Shown here: in pieces, positions 25,309 to 33,037 of the stretch
Numbering within the stretch: position 1 is the first letter of the stretch
How the letters are laid out: each line of letters starts with the position of its first letter
Assembly: GCF_016820495.1 (NCBI RefSeq)
Contig: NZ_JADHDU010000006.1
Location: forward strand, 88,633-152,632
DNA length: 64,000 nt
Source: Planococcus beigongshangi
Lineage (GTDB): Bacteria; Bacillota; Bacilli; Bacillales_A; Planococcaceae
Reading direction: 5' to 3'
Translations under genes and position numbers: made by a program
Notes under the pieces: generated by a model
Seen by the model: only the letters and a program-made list of their open reading frames with translations
What the model was told of the DNA's origin: nothing
The model's database searches: none

Positions 25309-26538
25309 TTGAATATCGGTTCAGTTATCAAATATTACCGGTCAAAAAACAATTTGACGCAATCGCAGTTAGCCGATGGCATCTGTTCCATTTCTCATCT
25401 CAGCAAGATCGAATCGAATACATATACCCCGCACGAATCGACCATTGAAGCACTGCTGGCAAAAATGGGGGTCCAGTGGAAAACGGAATTGGCGAAAAGA
25501 AACCGGCTGGAACGTCAGCTGAATGAATTCACTGCGAGTTTATTGCATTACGATTTGGAGGAAATGGAGCGGCAATACAGTAAATTGCTGCAGGAAAATG
25601 AATACATCCAGTCGACAGATCTTGTAAATCAATATGAATTAATTAAATTCCGATATTATTTACTGATTGACGATCTGAATAGGGCAGAGCGTCAAAAAGA
25701 GATGCTGGAGCGCATCAAGAATTCTTTTGTGGAGTCGGAAGCATGGATGTACCAGCTTTTCCTTTCCCTGCATTATTCCATGGCGAATAAAAAAGAGATG
25801 GCGATGGAGCATGTCAATGCTCTCGAAGGCGGCATCCGCAGCATCCCGCAAAAATTCGAAGGGGAATTGTATTACCAGAAAGCCCGTCTGCTGATCATGC
25901 ATGAGCAATATGAATTGTCAGCGCATTATGCGGAGCTGGCCGTACAGTATTTCAGGCTCAACTACAATTATATCCGCCTGCTTCATGCCCAGCTGCTCCT
26001 CGCCATCAATTACATGAGGCGCAACCTTCTGGTACAGGCTGGCGGACTGTTCGAAGTGCTGAAGCGCAATTCCAGGCTGACTGGCCAAAAAGAGCTGTAC
26101 AATCAGACCCTGTATAATTTTGCGGAACTGCTGAAAACGAGGGAGGACCATAATCAGGCTTTCGATCTGCTGACCGAATTGCATGGCATATTGCCTCATG
26201 ATACATACTTTTACAAGGCAGTACTCGTCAGCTTGATCGAGACGGCTGTCGAAGTAGGGGCCGATGCATGGGAATATGTTCGTGATTTACGCGAGCTGTC
26301 TGCCGGTCCAGAAGATGAATACTTCCTGTTATACTTAAACTACTTCGAGAAGCGAAATTTTTCCCAACCAGATCTTTTGTCTTATTCAGAAGAAAAAATG
26401 TTCCCATTTTTCAGAAATAATGGTTATATAAGAGAAAGCAAGAAAGTTGCTTTGGAACTCGCCGAACATTTCCAACGTGAAAAGAAATGGGAGAAGGCGA
26501 TGTATTATCAATCTTATTACGATAGAAATGGAGGATGA
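25309..26538 (+). CDS. HTH-TPR transcriptional regulator, RRNPP-type (PlcR/NprR-like)
   Basis: A 409-residue regulator. Residues about 3-58 form an XRE-type helix-turn-helix (I-G-S-V-I-K-Y-Y-R, L-T-Q-S-Q-L-A-D-G, S-I-S-H-L-S-K-I-E-S-N) of the kind seen in PlcR and NprR. The remaining 340 residues are all-helical with repeating Tyr/Leu/Ala/Glu patterns typical of TPR repeats, the part that binds a signalling peptide in RRNPP proteins. A TTG eight nt after AAGGG is taken as start; a GTG three codons earlier is closer to the ribosome site. The 3' end contains the ribosome site of a 53-aa secreted peptide gene, and the protease gene lies upstream. The peptide-binding role is inferred from fold and context. 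Confidence 0.8.
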   Translation: MNIGSVIKYYRSKNNLTQSQLADGICSISHLSKIESNTYTPHESTIEALLAKMGVQWKTELAKRNRLERQLNEFTASLLHYDLEEMERQYSKLLQENEYIQSTDLVNQYELIKFRYYLLIDDLNRAERQKEMLERIKNSFVESEAWMYQLFLSLHYSMANKKEMAMEHVNALEGGIRSIPQKFEGELYYQKARLLIMHEQYELSAHYAELAVQYFRLNYNYIRLLHAQLLLAINYMRRNLLVQAGGLFEVLKRNSRLTGQKELYNQTLYNFAELLKTREDHNQAFDLLTELHGILPHDTYFYKAVLVSLIETAVEVGADAWEYVRDLRELSAGPEDEYFLLYLNYFEKRNFSQPDLLSYSEEKMFPFFRNNGYIRESKKVALELAEHFQREKKWEKAMYYQSYYDRNGG

Positions 26539-26544
26539 TCGATT

Positions 26545-26706
26545 ATGAAAAAAGGCAAAATGATTTTATTGACCGGCTTGGCTGCGGCAATGATGGTTAT
26601 GGGTGCATGGGCTCCCACTGCTACGCAGGTGGATCACTCCAATATTATGGTCGCTGACAGCGGCGCAGGACAATATTCGATTCCAACTATTTTACCTCCC
26701 CTGTAA
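26545..26706 (+). CDS. Secreted 53-aa signalling propeptide (PapR/NprX-like)
   Basis: A short gene beginning 6 nt after the regulator stop codon, with its GGAGG inside the last codons of the regulator, so translation is probably coupled. It encodes a basic start (M-K-K-G-K), a hydrophobic Sec signal of about 16 residues ending M-G-A-W-A, and a polar stretch of about 20 residues. The C-terminus is hydrophobic and proline-rich, Q-Y-S-I-P-T-I-L-P-P-L. This is the layout of PapR, NprX, Phr and AimP propeptides, in which exported, trimmed C-terminal 5-10-mers are re-imported by Opp and bind the TPR protein encoded by the neighbouring gene. The mature form is not determined. A strong terminator follows. 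Confidence 0.75.
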   Translation: MKKGKMILLTGLAAAMMVMGAWAPTATQVDHSNIMVADSGAGQYSIPTILPPL

Positions 26707-26722
26707 AATAGAGGTTTGTTAC

Positions 26723-26755
26723 AAAGCTCCCGGCTCAGGCCCCGGGAGCTTTTTT
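26723..26755 (+). terminator. Intrinsic terminator of the regulator-peptide operon
   Basis: AAAGCTCCCGG/CCGGGAGCTTT stem, short loop, six T. Confidence 0.9.
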
Positions 26756-26829
26756 GTGTTTTCCGGCAGTTGTTTACCCACCGGCATAAAGGAAATAAAA
26801 TAGTAATAGGTTAAAGGGGGAGATTGTCC

Positions 26830-27486
26830 ATGAAAGTCAGGCTTGAATGGAAATACCAATCATCGAAAGGGCTGAATACCGTTTTCCGCTCCGACGAATT
26901 GACTGCCGGTGAAAGTGTGCTGATCGCAGAAGACATCGAACGGACAAAACGGGTGAAAGAGCTTGTTTTTATCGACAGCTTTGACGACAGCGTCTGGACC
27001 ATGAAAGAAATGAAAGCATATCTGAAAAGCATTGAAACCGAACCGCATGATATCACGGTCTTTTTCGACGGGGGTTTTGATGTGCAGAACCGCAGCTCAG
27101 GCCTTGGCTGTGTCATCTACTACAGCCAAAATGGTAAAACTTACCGCCTTAGGCAAAATGCGCAAGTCGACTCATTAGTTTCAAATAATGAGGCAGAATA
27201 TGTGGCTCTCCATCTTTGTGTGCAGGAACTCGAATATCTGGATGTCAAAAACATGCCGGTGCTTTTCAGCGGCGATTCAAAAATTGTGATCAACGGGATG
27301 CGCGGGGAATGGCCCGTTGTGGAAAAGGAATTGAACAGCTGGGCAGACCGCATCGAAAAGAAAATTGTCCAAATGGGCATACAACCTGAATATGCACTTA
27401 TTCCAAGAAGGGACAATGCCGAAGCGGACAGGCTTGCAACCCAGGCATTGAAAGGGATTGATATCACGGGAACGAGCCTGGTTTGA
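26830..27486 (+). CDS. RNase H-like domain protein
   Basis: A 218-residue protein. The first about 75 residues are a small domain without a recognised motif; from about residue 76 to 215 is an RNase HI-type fold. The acidic catalytic set is visible: V-F-F-D-G-G-F-D near 78, N-N-E-A-E-Y-V-A-L near 122, S-G-D-S-K-I-V near 147 and R-R-D-N-A-E-A-D near 195. It resembles the YpeP/YpdQ-type RNase H-like proteins of Bacillus, whose activity as true RNase HI has been questioned. The ATG eight nt after GGGGGAG is taken as start. Confidence 0.8.
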   Translation: MKVRLEWKYQSSKGLNTVFRSDELTAGESVLIAEDIERTKRVKELVFIDSFDDSVWTMKEMKAYLKSIETEPHDITVFFDGGFDVQNRSSGLGCVIYYSQNGKTYRLRQNAQVDSLVSNNEAEYVALHLCVQELEYLDVKNMPVLFSGDSKIVINGMRGEWPVVEKELNSWADRIEKKIVQMGIQPEYALIPRRDNAEADRLATQALKGIDITGTSLV

Positions 27487-27517
27487 ACTGTTTTCCAATA
27501 ATGGGTGAGCATATGGA

Positions 27518-27539
27518 TTTACATCGTACACGATATAAA
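27518..27539. promoter_or_regulatory. Likely OhrR operator overlapping the ohrA promoter
   Basis: Two 10-base arms, TTTACATCGT and ACGATATAAA, face each other across AC; 9 of 10 positions pair. It lies 45 nt before ohrA and overlaps a TATAAA/TATAGT -10-like region. The position fits peroxide-sensitive repression by the MarR-family protein encoded downstream. Confidence 0.6.
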
Positions 27540-27584
27540 ATATAGTGGATATTGAAAGAACCTTATCGAATGGAGGAATTCAAT

Positions 27585-28004
27585 ATGAAAGCACTATATG
27601 AAACGACGATCATCAATACAGGCGGCAGACAAGGCATGGCTTATTCGGAAGACAATATATTCAATGTGGATGTGGCTAAGCCGCCGGCGCTTGGCGGAGA
27701 ACCGACGACTGCGACAAATCCGGAGCAATTATTCGCTGCCGGCTACAGTTCCTGCTTTAACAGTGCATTGGAATTAGTGCTCGAACGTGATAAGGTCGAG
27801 TTTGATAAAAGCGAAGTAAGAGCGACAATCTCCTTGCTGGGCGATAAAGAAAACGGCGGTGTAAAATTGGCGGCGAAACTCGAAGTTACGATCGAGGGCC
27901 TGGATGACGGGAAGAAACATGAATATGTGGAAAAAGCGCATCAATATTGCCCTTATTCCAAAGCCATCAAAGATTCGGTGGATGTGGAGATTGTCGTTCT
28001 TTAA
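27585..28004 (+). CDS. ohrA: Organic hydroperoxide resistance protein
   Basis: A 139-residue Ohr/OsmC-fold peroxidase that reduces organic hydroperoxides using two cysteines, normally recycled by dihydrolipoyl-dependent partners. The catalytic pair is Cys57 in A-G-Y-S-S-C-F and Cys122 in H-Q-Y-C-P-Y-S-K. The N-terminal Y-E-T-T-I-I-N-T-G-G-R-Q-G and N-P-E-Q-L-F near 45 are typical of Ohr rather than OsmC. TGGAGG eight nt upstream fixes the start; an earlier ATG has no ribosome site. It heads an operon with a MarR-type regulator and a glutathione-peroxidase-like gene. Confidence 0.94.
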   Translation: MKALYETTIINTGGRQGMAYSEDNIFNVDVAKPPALGGEPTTATNPEQLFAAGYSSCFNSALELVLERDKVEFDKSEVRATISLLGDKENGGVKLAAKLEVTIEGLDDGKKHEYVEKAHQYCPYSKAIKDSVDVEIVVL

Positions 28005-28022
28005 TAGAAGGGCGTGAAAAGA

Positions 28023-28460
28023 ATGGAACTGGGATTAAAGCTGGAACAGCAATTATGTTTTGAAGTTTACAAAGCATCCAGTAATTTTACGAAAATGTAT
28101 GCCCGGGTACTTGAACCGTATAACCTGACTTTCCCGCAATATCTGGTCCTTCTAGTACTGTGGGAAGAAAATCACTTGCTGACAAAAGAAATCGGGGAAC
28201 GTCTCGGACTTGGAATCGGAACGCTGAATCCGATCATCAGCCGGATGATTGAACACGGCCGAATCTCCAAGAAGCAGTCGCCGGAAGATAAGCGGGCGTG
28301 GATCATTTCCCTGACAGAAAAAGCGGAAGCGGAACATGGCCCGATCAGCCAGGCAGTGTATGAAAAATTGGTCAGCTGCAATTTCCTGGACGTCAATGCA
28401 TTGATGCTGATGAAAAACCTCAAACAGCTTAACGCTAATTTTGAAGAAATGGATCTATAA
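28023..28460 (+). CDS. ohrR: OhrR, MarR-family peroxide-sensing repressor
   Basis: A 145-residue winged-helix regulator. The peroxide-sensing Cys12 is in Q-L-C-F-E-V-Y, and the two tyrosines that hydrogen-bond it in OhrR are present in Y-A-R-V-L-E-P-Y. L-T-F-P-Q-Y-L-V-L-L-V-L-W-E-E and T-K-E-I-G-E-R-L-G-L-G-I-G-T-L-N-P form the DNA-binding domain. There is a second cysteine near residue 120. Oxidation of the N-terminal cysteine should release DNA and induce ohrA. It lies 18 nt after ohrA; a GTG three codons earlier is too close to the ribosome site. Confidence 0.92.
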   Translation: MELGLKLEQQLCFEVYKASSNFTKMYARVLEPYNLTFPQYLVLLVLWEENHLLTKEIGERLGLGIGTLNPIISRMIEHGRISKKQSPEDKRAWIISLTEKAEAEHGPISQAVYEKLVSCNFLDVNALMLMKNLKQLNANFEEMDL

Positions 28461-28492
28461 ATGTCCGAGAAGAGCAAAGGAGTGAAAATCGT

Positions 28493-28972
28493 ATGAGCAA
28501 ACTCTATGAATTTACAGCTGTAAAACCGGATGGCAGTTCCTACCCGTTGAGTGAGTATGAAGGAAAGGCGATGCTGATCGTTAATACGGCGACAAAATGC
28601 GGTTTGCGTGACCAATTTGATGGACTTGAAAAGTTATACCAGAAATATCAGGATGAAGATTTTGTCGTTCTTGGGTTTCCGTCCGATCAATTCGGCCAGG
28701 AACTTGGGGACGGTGCGGAAGCGGAACAATCCTGCAGGACAACTTACGGCGTTTCTTTCCCCATGCACGAAATGGTGAAAGTCAATGGCCGTGAAGCGGA
28801 TCCGCTATTCAAATACCTGACTGAAAACAGCAAAGGCTTTCTTGGCAGCAGCATCAAATGGAACTTCACCAAATTCCTCGTCGACAAAGAAGGGAATCTG
28901 GTCGCACGCTTCGGACCGAAAGACAAGCCGGAGGCATTTGAAAGCGAAATCCAAAATATATTGAAGAAATAA
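28493..28972 (+). CDS. gpx: Glutathione peroxidase-like thiol peroxidase
   Basis: A 159-residue non-selenium GPx-type peroxidase (BsaA-like); such bacterial enzymes normally use thioredoxin. The peroxidatic Cys36 is in N-T-A-T-K-C-G-L, where selenoenzymes have Sec. F-P-S-D-Q-F-G near 70 (usual Asn replaced by Ser-Asp) and W-N-F-T-K-F near 125 supply the Gln/Trp/Asn site residues. A cysteine at about residue 83 (Q-S-C-R-T) is a possible resolving residue. It follows ohrR closely with AAAGGAG and completes a peroxide-defence operon. Confidence 0.92.
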   Translation: MSKLYEFTAVKPDGSSYPLSEYEGKAMLIVNTATKCGLRDQFDGLEKLYQKYQDEDFVVLGFPSDQFGQELGDGAEAEQSCRTTYGVSFPMHEMVKVNGREADPLFKYLTENSKGFLGSSIKWNFTKFLVDKEGNLVARFGPKDKPEAFESEIQNILKK

Positions 28973-28980
28973 AGTGATGG

Positions 28981-29007
28981 ACCCGGCAGCCCAGCTGCCG
29001 GGTTTTT
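28981..29007 (+). terminator. Intrinsic terminator of the ohr operon
   Basis: ACCCGGCAGC/GCTGCCGGGT stem with a very short loop and five T. Confidence 0.9.
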
Positions 29008-29068
29008 ATATGCCGAAAAAGGGCGGATGAAAGCGTTTTAAAAAATATTTTGAATTCGAGAGTTAATT

Positions 29069-29097
29069 GTTGCAATACATTAAAACATAAGTTATAA
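29069..29097 (+). promoter_or_regulatory. Sigma-A-like promoter of the DUF4397 gene
   Basis: TTGCAA, 17 nt, TATAAA, 54 nt before the start codon. Confidence 0.5.
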
Positions 29098-29150
29098 ATA
29101 AGTTGTATATTAATTATACAAATATTAAACAGGAAGAAGGAATGGTTAAC

Positions 29151-29954
29151 ATGAAGAAAATTTTCGTCTCAGTATCCGTCGCATTTGCTTTGGTATTTTC
29201 ACTGCTCGCAGCTGGAGTCATGGCAGAAGGCGATACTGCAAAATTGAGAGTGGTCCATGCATCACCTGACGCGCCTGCGGTAGATGTATACGTCAATGGC
29301 GACCTGACTTTGGAAGATGTGCCATTTAAAGCGGATTCCGGTTATCTGGATGTTCCAGCAGGCACACATAATGTAGAAGTTTTTGCAGCAGGAACAGAAT
29401 ATGCTGAAGGTGCTGCTGTTCTTCAAGCTGATCTTACTGTAGAAGCCGGTAAAGCTTATACAGTGGCAGCAGCAAATTTGGTGGAATCGCTTGAATTCGT
29501 CGTTGCTGAGGATTCAATGGAAGTAACTGAAGGAAAAACGAAAATCCGTGTTGGCCATCTATCTCCTGATGCTCCTGCAGTTGATGTAGGTGTAATTGGC
29601 GGCGACGCAGTGTTCAGCGGAGCAGAATTCCCGGGAATCACTGATTATGCTGAATTGGATGCTGGTACTTATGACCTTGAAATACGCCTTCCGGACGGAA
29701 CACAAGTATTGCCGCTTGAAGGAACTGAACTTGCTGCAAATACTATATACAGTGTGTTCGCAGTAAATACAGTCGACTCATTAGAAGTGATCGCTTTGGT
29801 GGATTATGAAATGGCGGCTTCTCCGGACGGCATGCCATCAACCGGCCTAGGCATTCCTGAACAGAACCAAACAAATTGGATGTTAATGATTGCAGCACTT
29901 GCAGCTGTTGTTGCCGGTGGTGGAGTTGTAGTGAAAAAACGGTTTCAGAACTGA
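29151..29954 (+). CDS. DUF4397 surface protein with MPSTG wall-anchor signal
   Basis: A 267-residue secreted protein. A Sec signal (about 1-25) is followed by two similar DUF4397 modules of about 95 residues; both begin R-V-V-H-A-S-P-D-A-P-A-V-D-V or the closely related R-V-G-H-L-S-P-D-A-P-A-V-D-V, a clear internal duplication. The C-terminus has M-P-S-T-G at 228-232, a membrane helix and the basic tail K-K-R-F-Q-N, a sortase sorting signal with Met in place of the usual Leu. The function of DUF4397 is unknown. The ATG nine nt after AAGGA is preferred over one three codons earlier. The sortase gene follows immediately. Confidence 0.88.
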   Translation: MKKIFVSVSVAFALVFSLLAAGVMAEGDTAKLRVVHASPDAPAVDVYVNGDLTLEDVPFKADSGYLDVPAGTHNVEVFAAGTEYAEGAAVLQADLTVEAGKAYTVAAANLVESLEFVVAEDSMEVTEGKTKIRVGHLSPDAPAVDVGVIGGDAVFSGAEFPGITDYAELDAGTYDLEIRLPDGTQVLPLEGTELAANTIYSVFAVNTVDSLEVIALVDYEMAASPDGMPSTGLGIPEQNQTNWMLMIAALAAVVAGGGVVVKKRFQN

Positions 29955-29967
29955 TTTTCTCCTTATT

Positions 29968-30573
29968 TTGACTGGCGCAGTTTTATTGCTTGCCGGATGT
30001 CAGAATACAGAAGATGAAGTCGGTATCCGCACAGAAAATGTCGGCTTTGCCGCAGAACAGACACCCGTGACACCGGTGAAAACATCTCGGGCACCGGCTG
30101 AAAATCCGATCAATGCAGTAAAGAATGACGGGATTGCTCCAGAAAAGATAGCCATTCCTTCCATTGGAGTGGAAGCCGAAGTGCTGCACCTTGGAATCAC
30201 CGATAATGGGGAAATGGCTGTGCCGTCAACAATCGATGAAGTCAGCTGGTTCGAACCCGGTTATGAGCCTGGGGGAAATGGACGGGCGGTGATTGCCGGC
30301 CATGTAGATGGCATCGACAGCCCGGCTGTGTTTTGGGACCTCTCAAAACTGGCGGCCGGTGATGAAATCATTGTAGAAGGCGAAGGCAGCCGGCTGGTGT
30401 TTAAAGTCTATGCCATGGAATCGGTCGAATTGGAGCTGGCGGATGTATCGTCGGTGTTCGGTTACAGGTCATCTCCTGAACTGGTGCTCATCACATGTTC
30501 CGGTGCTTACGACTCTGACCGCGGAACAAGGGCTGAGCGGCTCATTGTCTATGCTGAACTGATTGGACAATAA
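29968..30573 (+). CDS. Sortase, class F-like, membrane-anchored
   Basis: About 201 residues with a complete sortase core: I-A-I-P-S-I-G-V-E-A-E-V near 62, catalytic His in I-A-G-H-V-D-G near 112, Cys in L-I-T-C-S-G near 178 and Arg in R-A-E-R-L-I-V-Y near 193. The N-terminus reads L-L-L-A-G-C, a lipobox, so it is probably a lipoprotein. It should anchor the MPSTG protein encoded just upstream, forming a dedicated substrate-sortase pair. The start is uncertain: no ATG or GTG and no clear ribosome site exist, and the TTG given lies after the positive residues a signal peptide needs. The frame is open back into the end of the DUF4397 gene. Confidence 0.8.
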   Translation: MTGAVLLLAGCQNTEDEVGIRTENVGFAAEQTPVTPVKTSRAPAENPINAVKNDGIAPEKIAIPSIGVEAEVLHLGITDNGEMAVPSTIDEVSWFEPGYEPGGNGRAVIAGHVDGIDSPAVFWDLSKLAAGDEIIVEGEGSRLVFKVYAMESVELELADVSSVFGYRSSPELVLITCSGAYDSDRGTRAERLIVYAELIGQ

Positions 30574-30578
30574 AGATG

Positions 30579-30614
30579 AAAAAAGCGTTTTCCGTAAAAG
30601 GGAAACGCTTTTTT
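30579..30614 (+). terminator. Intrinsic terminator
   Basis: AAAAAAGCGTTTTCC pairs with GGGAAACGCTTTTTT with one mismatch. Confidence 0.85.
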
Positions 30615-30802
30615 CAATGTGTTATGGGGCTGGTGTGGAACAATTCGGTACATGGAAGTTGGTGGAAAATAAAACATAGAAATTTTAAGCAAATACTATT
30701 TTTGTGTTGGAGGATTTGGTATTATTAATTGCAATGCATAATTTTTTGTTATTTTTTAACTTATTCATTGCCAATCTAATAACTTTGGGAGGATACAGAT
30801 AT

Positions 30803-32905
30803 ATGAAGGACGGGCATCACCCAAAGCCGGACAACTTACCACAAAGTATAAAATTCAACACCAGAGATAATGTCCCTATAGGAAACGAAGTTTTTGAATA
30901 TATTGTTCAAAAAGTGCCTGTAAGCATGTATATAATAGAAAAAGAAAAATTCATCTATGTCAATGACTGCCTGTGTGGCTTGCTTAAGTATTCGGAAGAT
31001 GATTTTTTGACAGGCAAAATCACCCTGGAAGATATTGTGCATCCAGAAGATATGCCGAAATTAAGAAAGCGGATTTCCGAGTTATCCAGTAAAAAGTCGA
31101 AAGCTGCACGTTACCGGGTCAGAGCGATGAAAAGCGACGGCTGTATGCTGTATGCTGAAATCCATTCAACCATTTCCGAAATGGATGGCAAACAGGTTTT
31201 TGTAGGAAGTGTCATCAATATTACGGAAGAAGTCCTGGCGAGAAAGAGCTTGAAAGACAGTGAAGAACGATTCAATTCACTCTTCTATGAGAATCCGGAC
31301 GCCGTGTTTTCTTTTGATCGTGAAGGGAACTTCATCGATGTGAATCCAGGGGCAGTGGCGCTATCGGGGTATCCTTATCAGGAGTTGAGGAAGATGACCT
31401 TCATGCCCATGATTGCACCGGAGTTCTTGGAGAAGGCCGTGCATAATTTTCACGAAGCTTTAAAAGGTCATACGAACCGCTATGAAATCGATCTTTACAG
31501 AAAAGACGGCAAGCGCATCAATATCGAAGTGACTAACTTTCCGATGCAGCAGGCCGGCCAGATTACAGGGGCCTACGGCATTGCAAAAGACATCACCAAT
31601 AAAAATGAACATAAGAGGCTGTTGGAAGAAATGACGTTCTTCGATCATTTGACTAAGCTGCCCAATCGTAAATTGTTCGAGGACCGGCTGATGCAGGCTT
31701 TGAAAATTTCGGGCAATTCCGGTACATCACCGGCTGTCCTGTTCTTAAATCTGGATCGATTCAAATACATCAATGATTTATTTGGTTATGAGTACGGGGA
31801 TATCTTCCTTAAGGAAACAGCCATCCGCATGACGGAATGTGTGACAGAATCAGCTACTGTAGGGCGTTTTGCGGGAGATGAATTTGCTGTCCTCTTGCCG
31901 GATGCAAGCCGTGAATCGGCAATCGACTGTGCGAAAAAATTGAATGATAAACTGTCTGAACCTGTAGAAATTCTGGGCCAGCAATTGTCGTTGACGGCAA
32001 GTATCGGCATCGTCTTTGCAGAAAAAGTTCAGGATGATTTGATCAAACATGCTGAGGCTGCAATGCTTTATACAAAGAAACACAGTAAAAACAGCTATTC
32101 TCTTTTTTCACCGCAATTGAACACCGATAATGCGGATAAACTTACGCTCGAGCGGGAATTGAAAACTGCTCTTTCCAATGACGAATTCCTCATTCATTAT
32201 CAGCCGATCATGGATTTGAAATCCCGGAAACTGGCTGCAATGGAGGCACTTATCAGATGGGACCATCCTGAACTGGGAATGGTGCCGCCTGATCAGTTCA
32301 TACCGATTTCGGAGGACAGCCGGCAAATCATTGAAATCGGCCGATGGGTCCTCCGGACAGCCTGCTTACAAAACAAGAAATGGCAGGACCAAGGTTTTCC
32401 GCCGTTCCGCATCTGCGTGAACATCTCGATCATCCAGCTTCAGCAGCCGGATTTTGTCCAATTGGTCAAAAACATGTTGGACGAAACAGGGCTTGATGCC
32501 AAATGGCTGGAATTGGAAGTGACCGAAAGCATCCTGCTTGAAGATACAGAAGTTTTGAAGGAAAGGCTGGCGAATCTGAAAGCGTTGGGAATCTCGATCT
32601 CAATCGATGACTTCGGCACCGGCTTTACTTCGCTCAATTATTTGCGCCAGTTTTCATTTGATCGTGTAAAGATCGACCGGAGCTTTGTCCAGGATATCAA
32701 TCATGACCTGAACGGCAAAGCCATCACTGCCACCATCATTGCGCTGGCGCATAGACTGGGGATGGAAGTGGTGGCCGAAGGGATTGAAGATGCTGTTCAA
32801 TTGAAGTATTTGAGTGAAGAATTATGCAATGAAGGCCAGGGCTATTATTTCTGCCGGCCGAAAGCAGCGGACCTGCACGATTTACAGGACATCAATAATA
32901 GATAG
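30803..32905 (+). CDS. PAS-PAS-GGDEF-EAL cyclic-di-GMP signalling protein
   Basis: A 700-residue cytoplasmic protein. Two PAS domains (about 25-145 and 150-270; F-N-S-L-F-Y-E-N-P-D-A-V-F marks the second) are followed by a GGDEF domain (about 280-440) and an EAL domain (about 450-695). The GGDEF signature reads A-G-D-E-F at 357-361, first Gly replaced by Ala, and there is no RxxD inhibitory site before it, so cyclase activity may be weak. The EAL motif is intact at 481-483 (M-E-A-L-I-R-W), as are D-D-F-G-T-G and K-I-D-R-S-F-V, so phosphodiesterase activity is likely. The ATG after GGGAGG is chosen; a longer frame with a hydrophobic stretch exists upstream but has no well-spaced ribosome site. 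Confidence 0.9.
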   Translation: MKDGHHPKPDNLPQSIKFNTRDNVPIGNEVFEYIVQKVPVSMYIIEKEKFIYVNDCLCGLLKYSEDDFLTGKITLEDIVHPEDMPKLRKRISELSSKKSKAARYRVRAMKSDGCMLYAEIHSTISEMDGKQVFVGSVINITEEVLARKSLKDSEERFNSLFYENPDAVFSFDREGNFIDVNPGAVALSGYPYQELRKMTFMPMIAPEFLEKAVHNFHEALKGHTNRYEIDLYRKDGKRINIEVTNFPMQQAGQITGAYGIAKDITNKNEHKRLLEEMTFFDHLTKLPNRKLFEDRLMQALKISGNSGTSPAVLFLNLDRFKYINDLFGYEYGDIFLKETAIRMTECVTESATVGRFAGDEFAVLLPDASRESAIDCAKKLNDKLSEPVEILGQQLSLTASIGIVFAEKVQDDLIKHAEAAMLYTKKHSKNSYSLFSPQLNTDNADKLTLERELKTALSNDEFLIHYQPIMDLKSRKLAAMEALIRWDHPELGMVPPDQFIPISEDSRQIIEIGRWVLRTACLQNKKWQDQGFPPFRICVNISIIQLQQPDFVQLVKNMLDETGLDAKWLELEVTESILLEDTEVLKERLANLKALGISISIDDFGTGFTSLNYLRQFSFDRVKIDRSFVQDINHDLNGKAITATIIALAHRLGMEVVAEGIEDAVQLKYLSEELCNEGQGYYFCRPKAADLHDLQDINNR

Positions 32906-33037
32906 AGTAGGAAGCCGGCTGGCCGCAGGAATGTGCGCAGAATGCCGGCTTTCTTTTTTTTTGATTTCACGGATCAATGGTATAGTGATGGATGTAGTAA
33001 GATTTTTCAGATAAAGGCGGTGGGTGAACTGAATAAC

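Noticed and set aside
29934..29940. Programmed -1 frameshift at AAAAAAC between the DUF4397 and sortase genes
   Set aside because: In the DUF4397 frame a -1 shift leads to an early stop; only a +1 shift or loss of one A would reach the sortase frame, so the usual -1 mechanism does not fit.
30704..30802. N-terminal extension of the GGDEF-EAL protein adding a hydrophobic segment
   Set aside because: No ribosome site at a sensible distance from its GTG or internal ATG, whereas the chosen ATG has GGGAGG; a membrane-anchored form is still possible.
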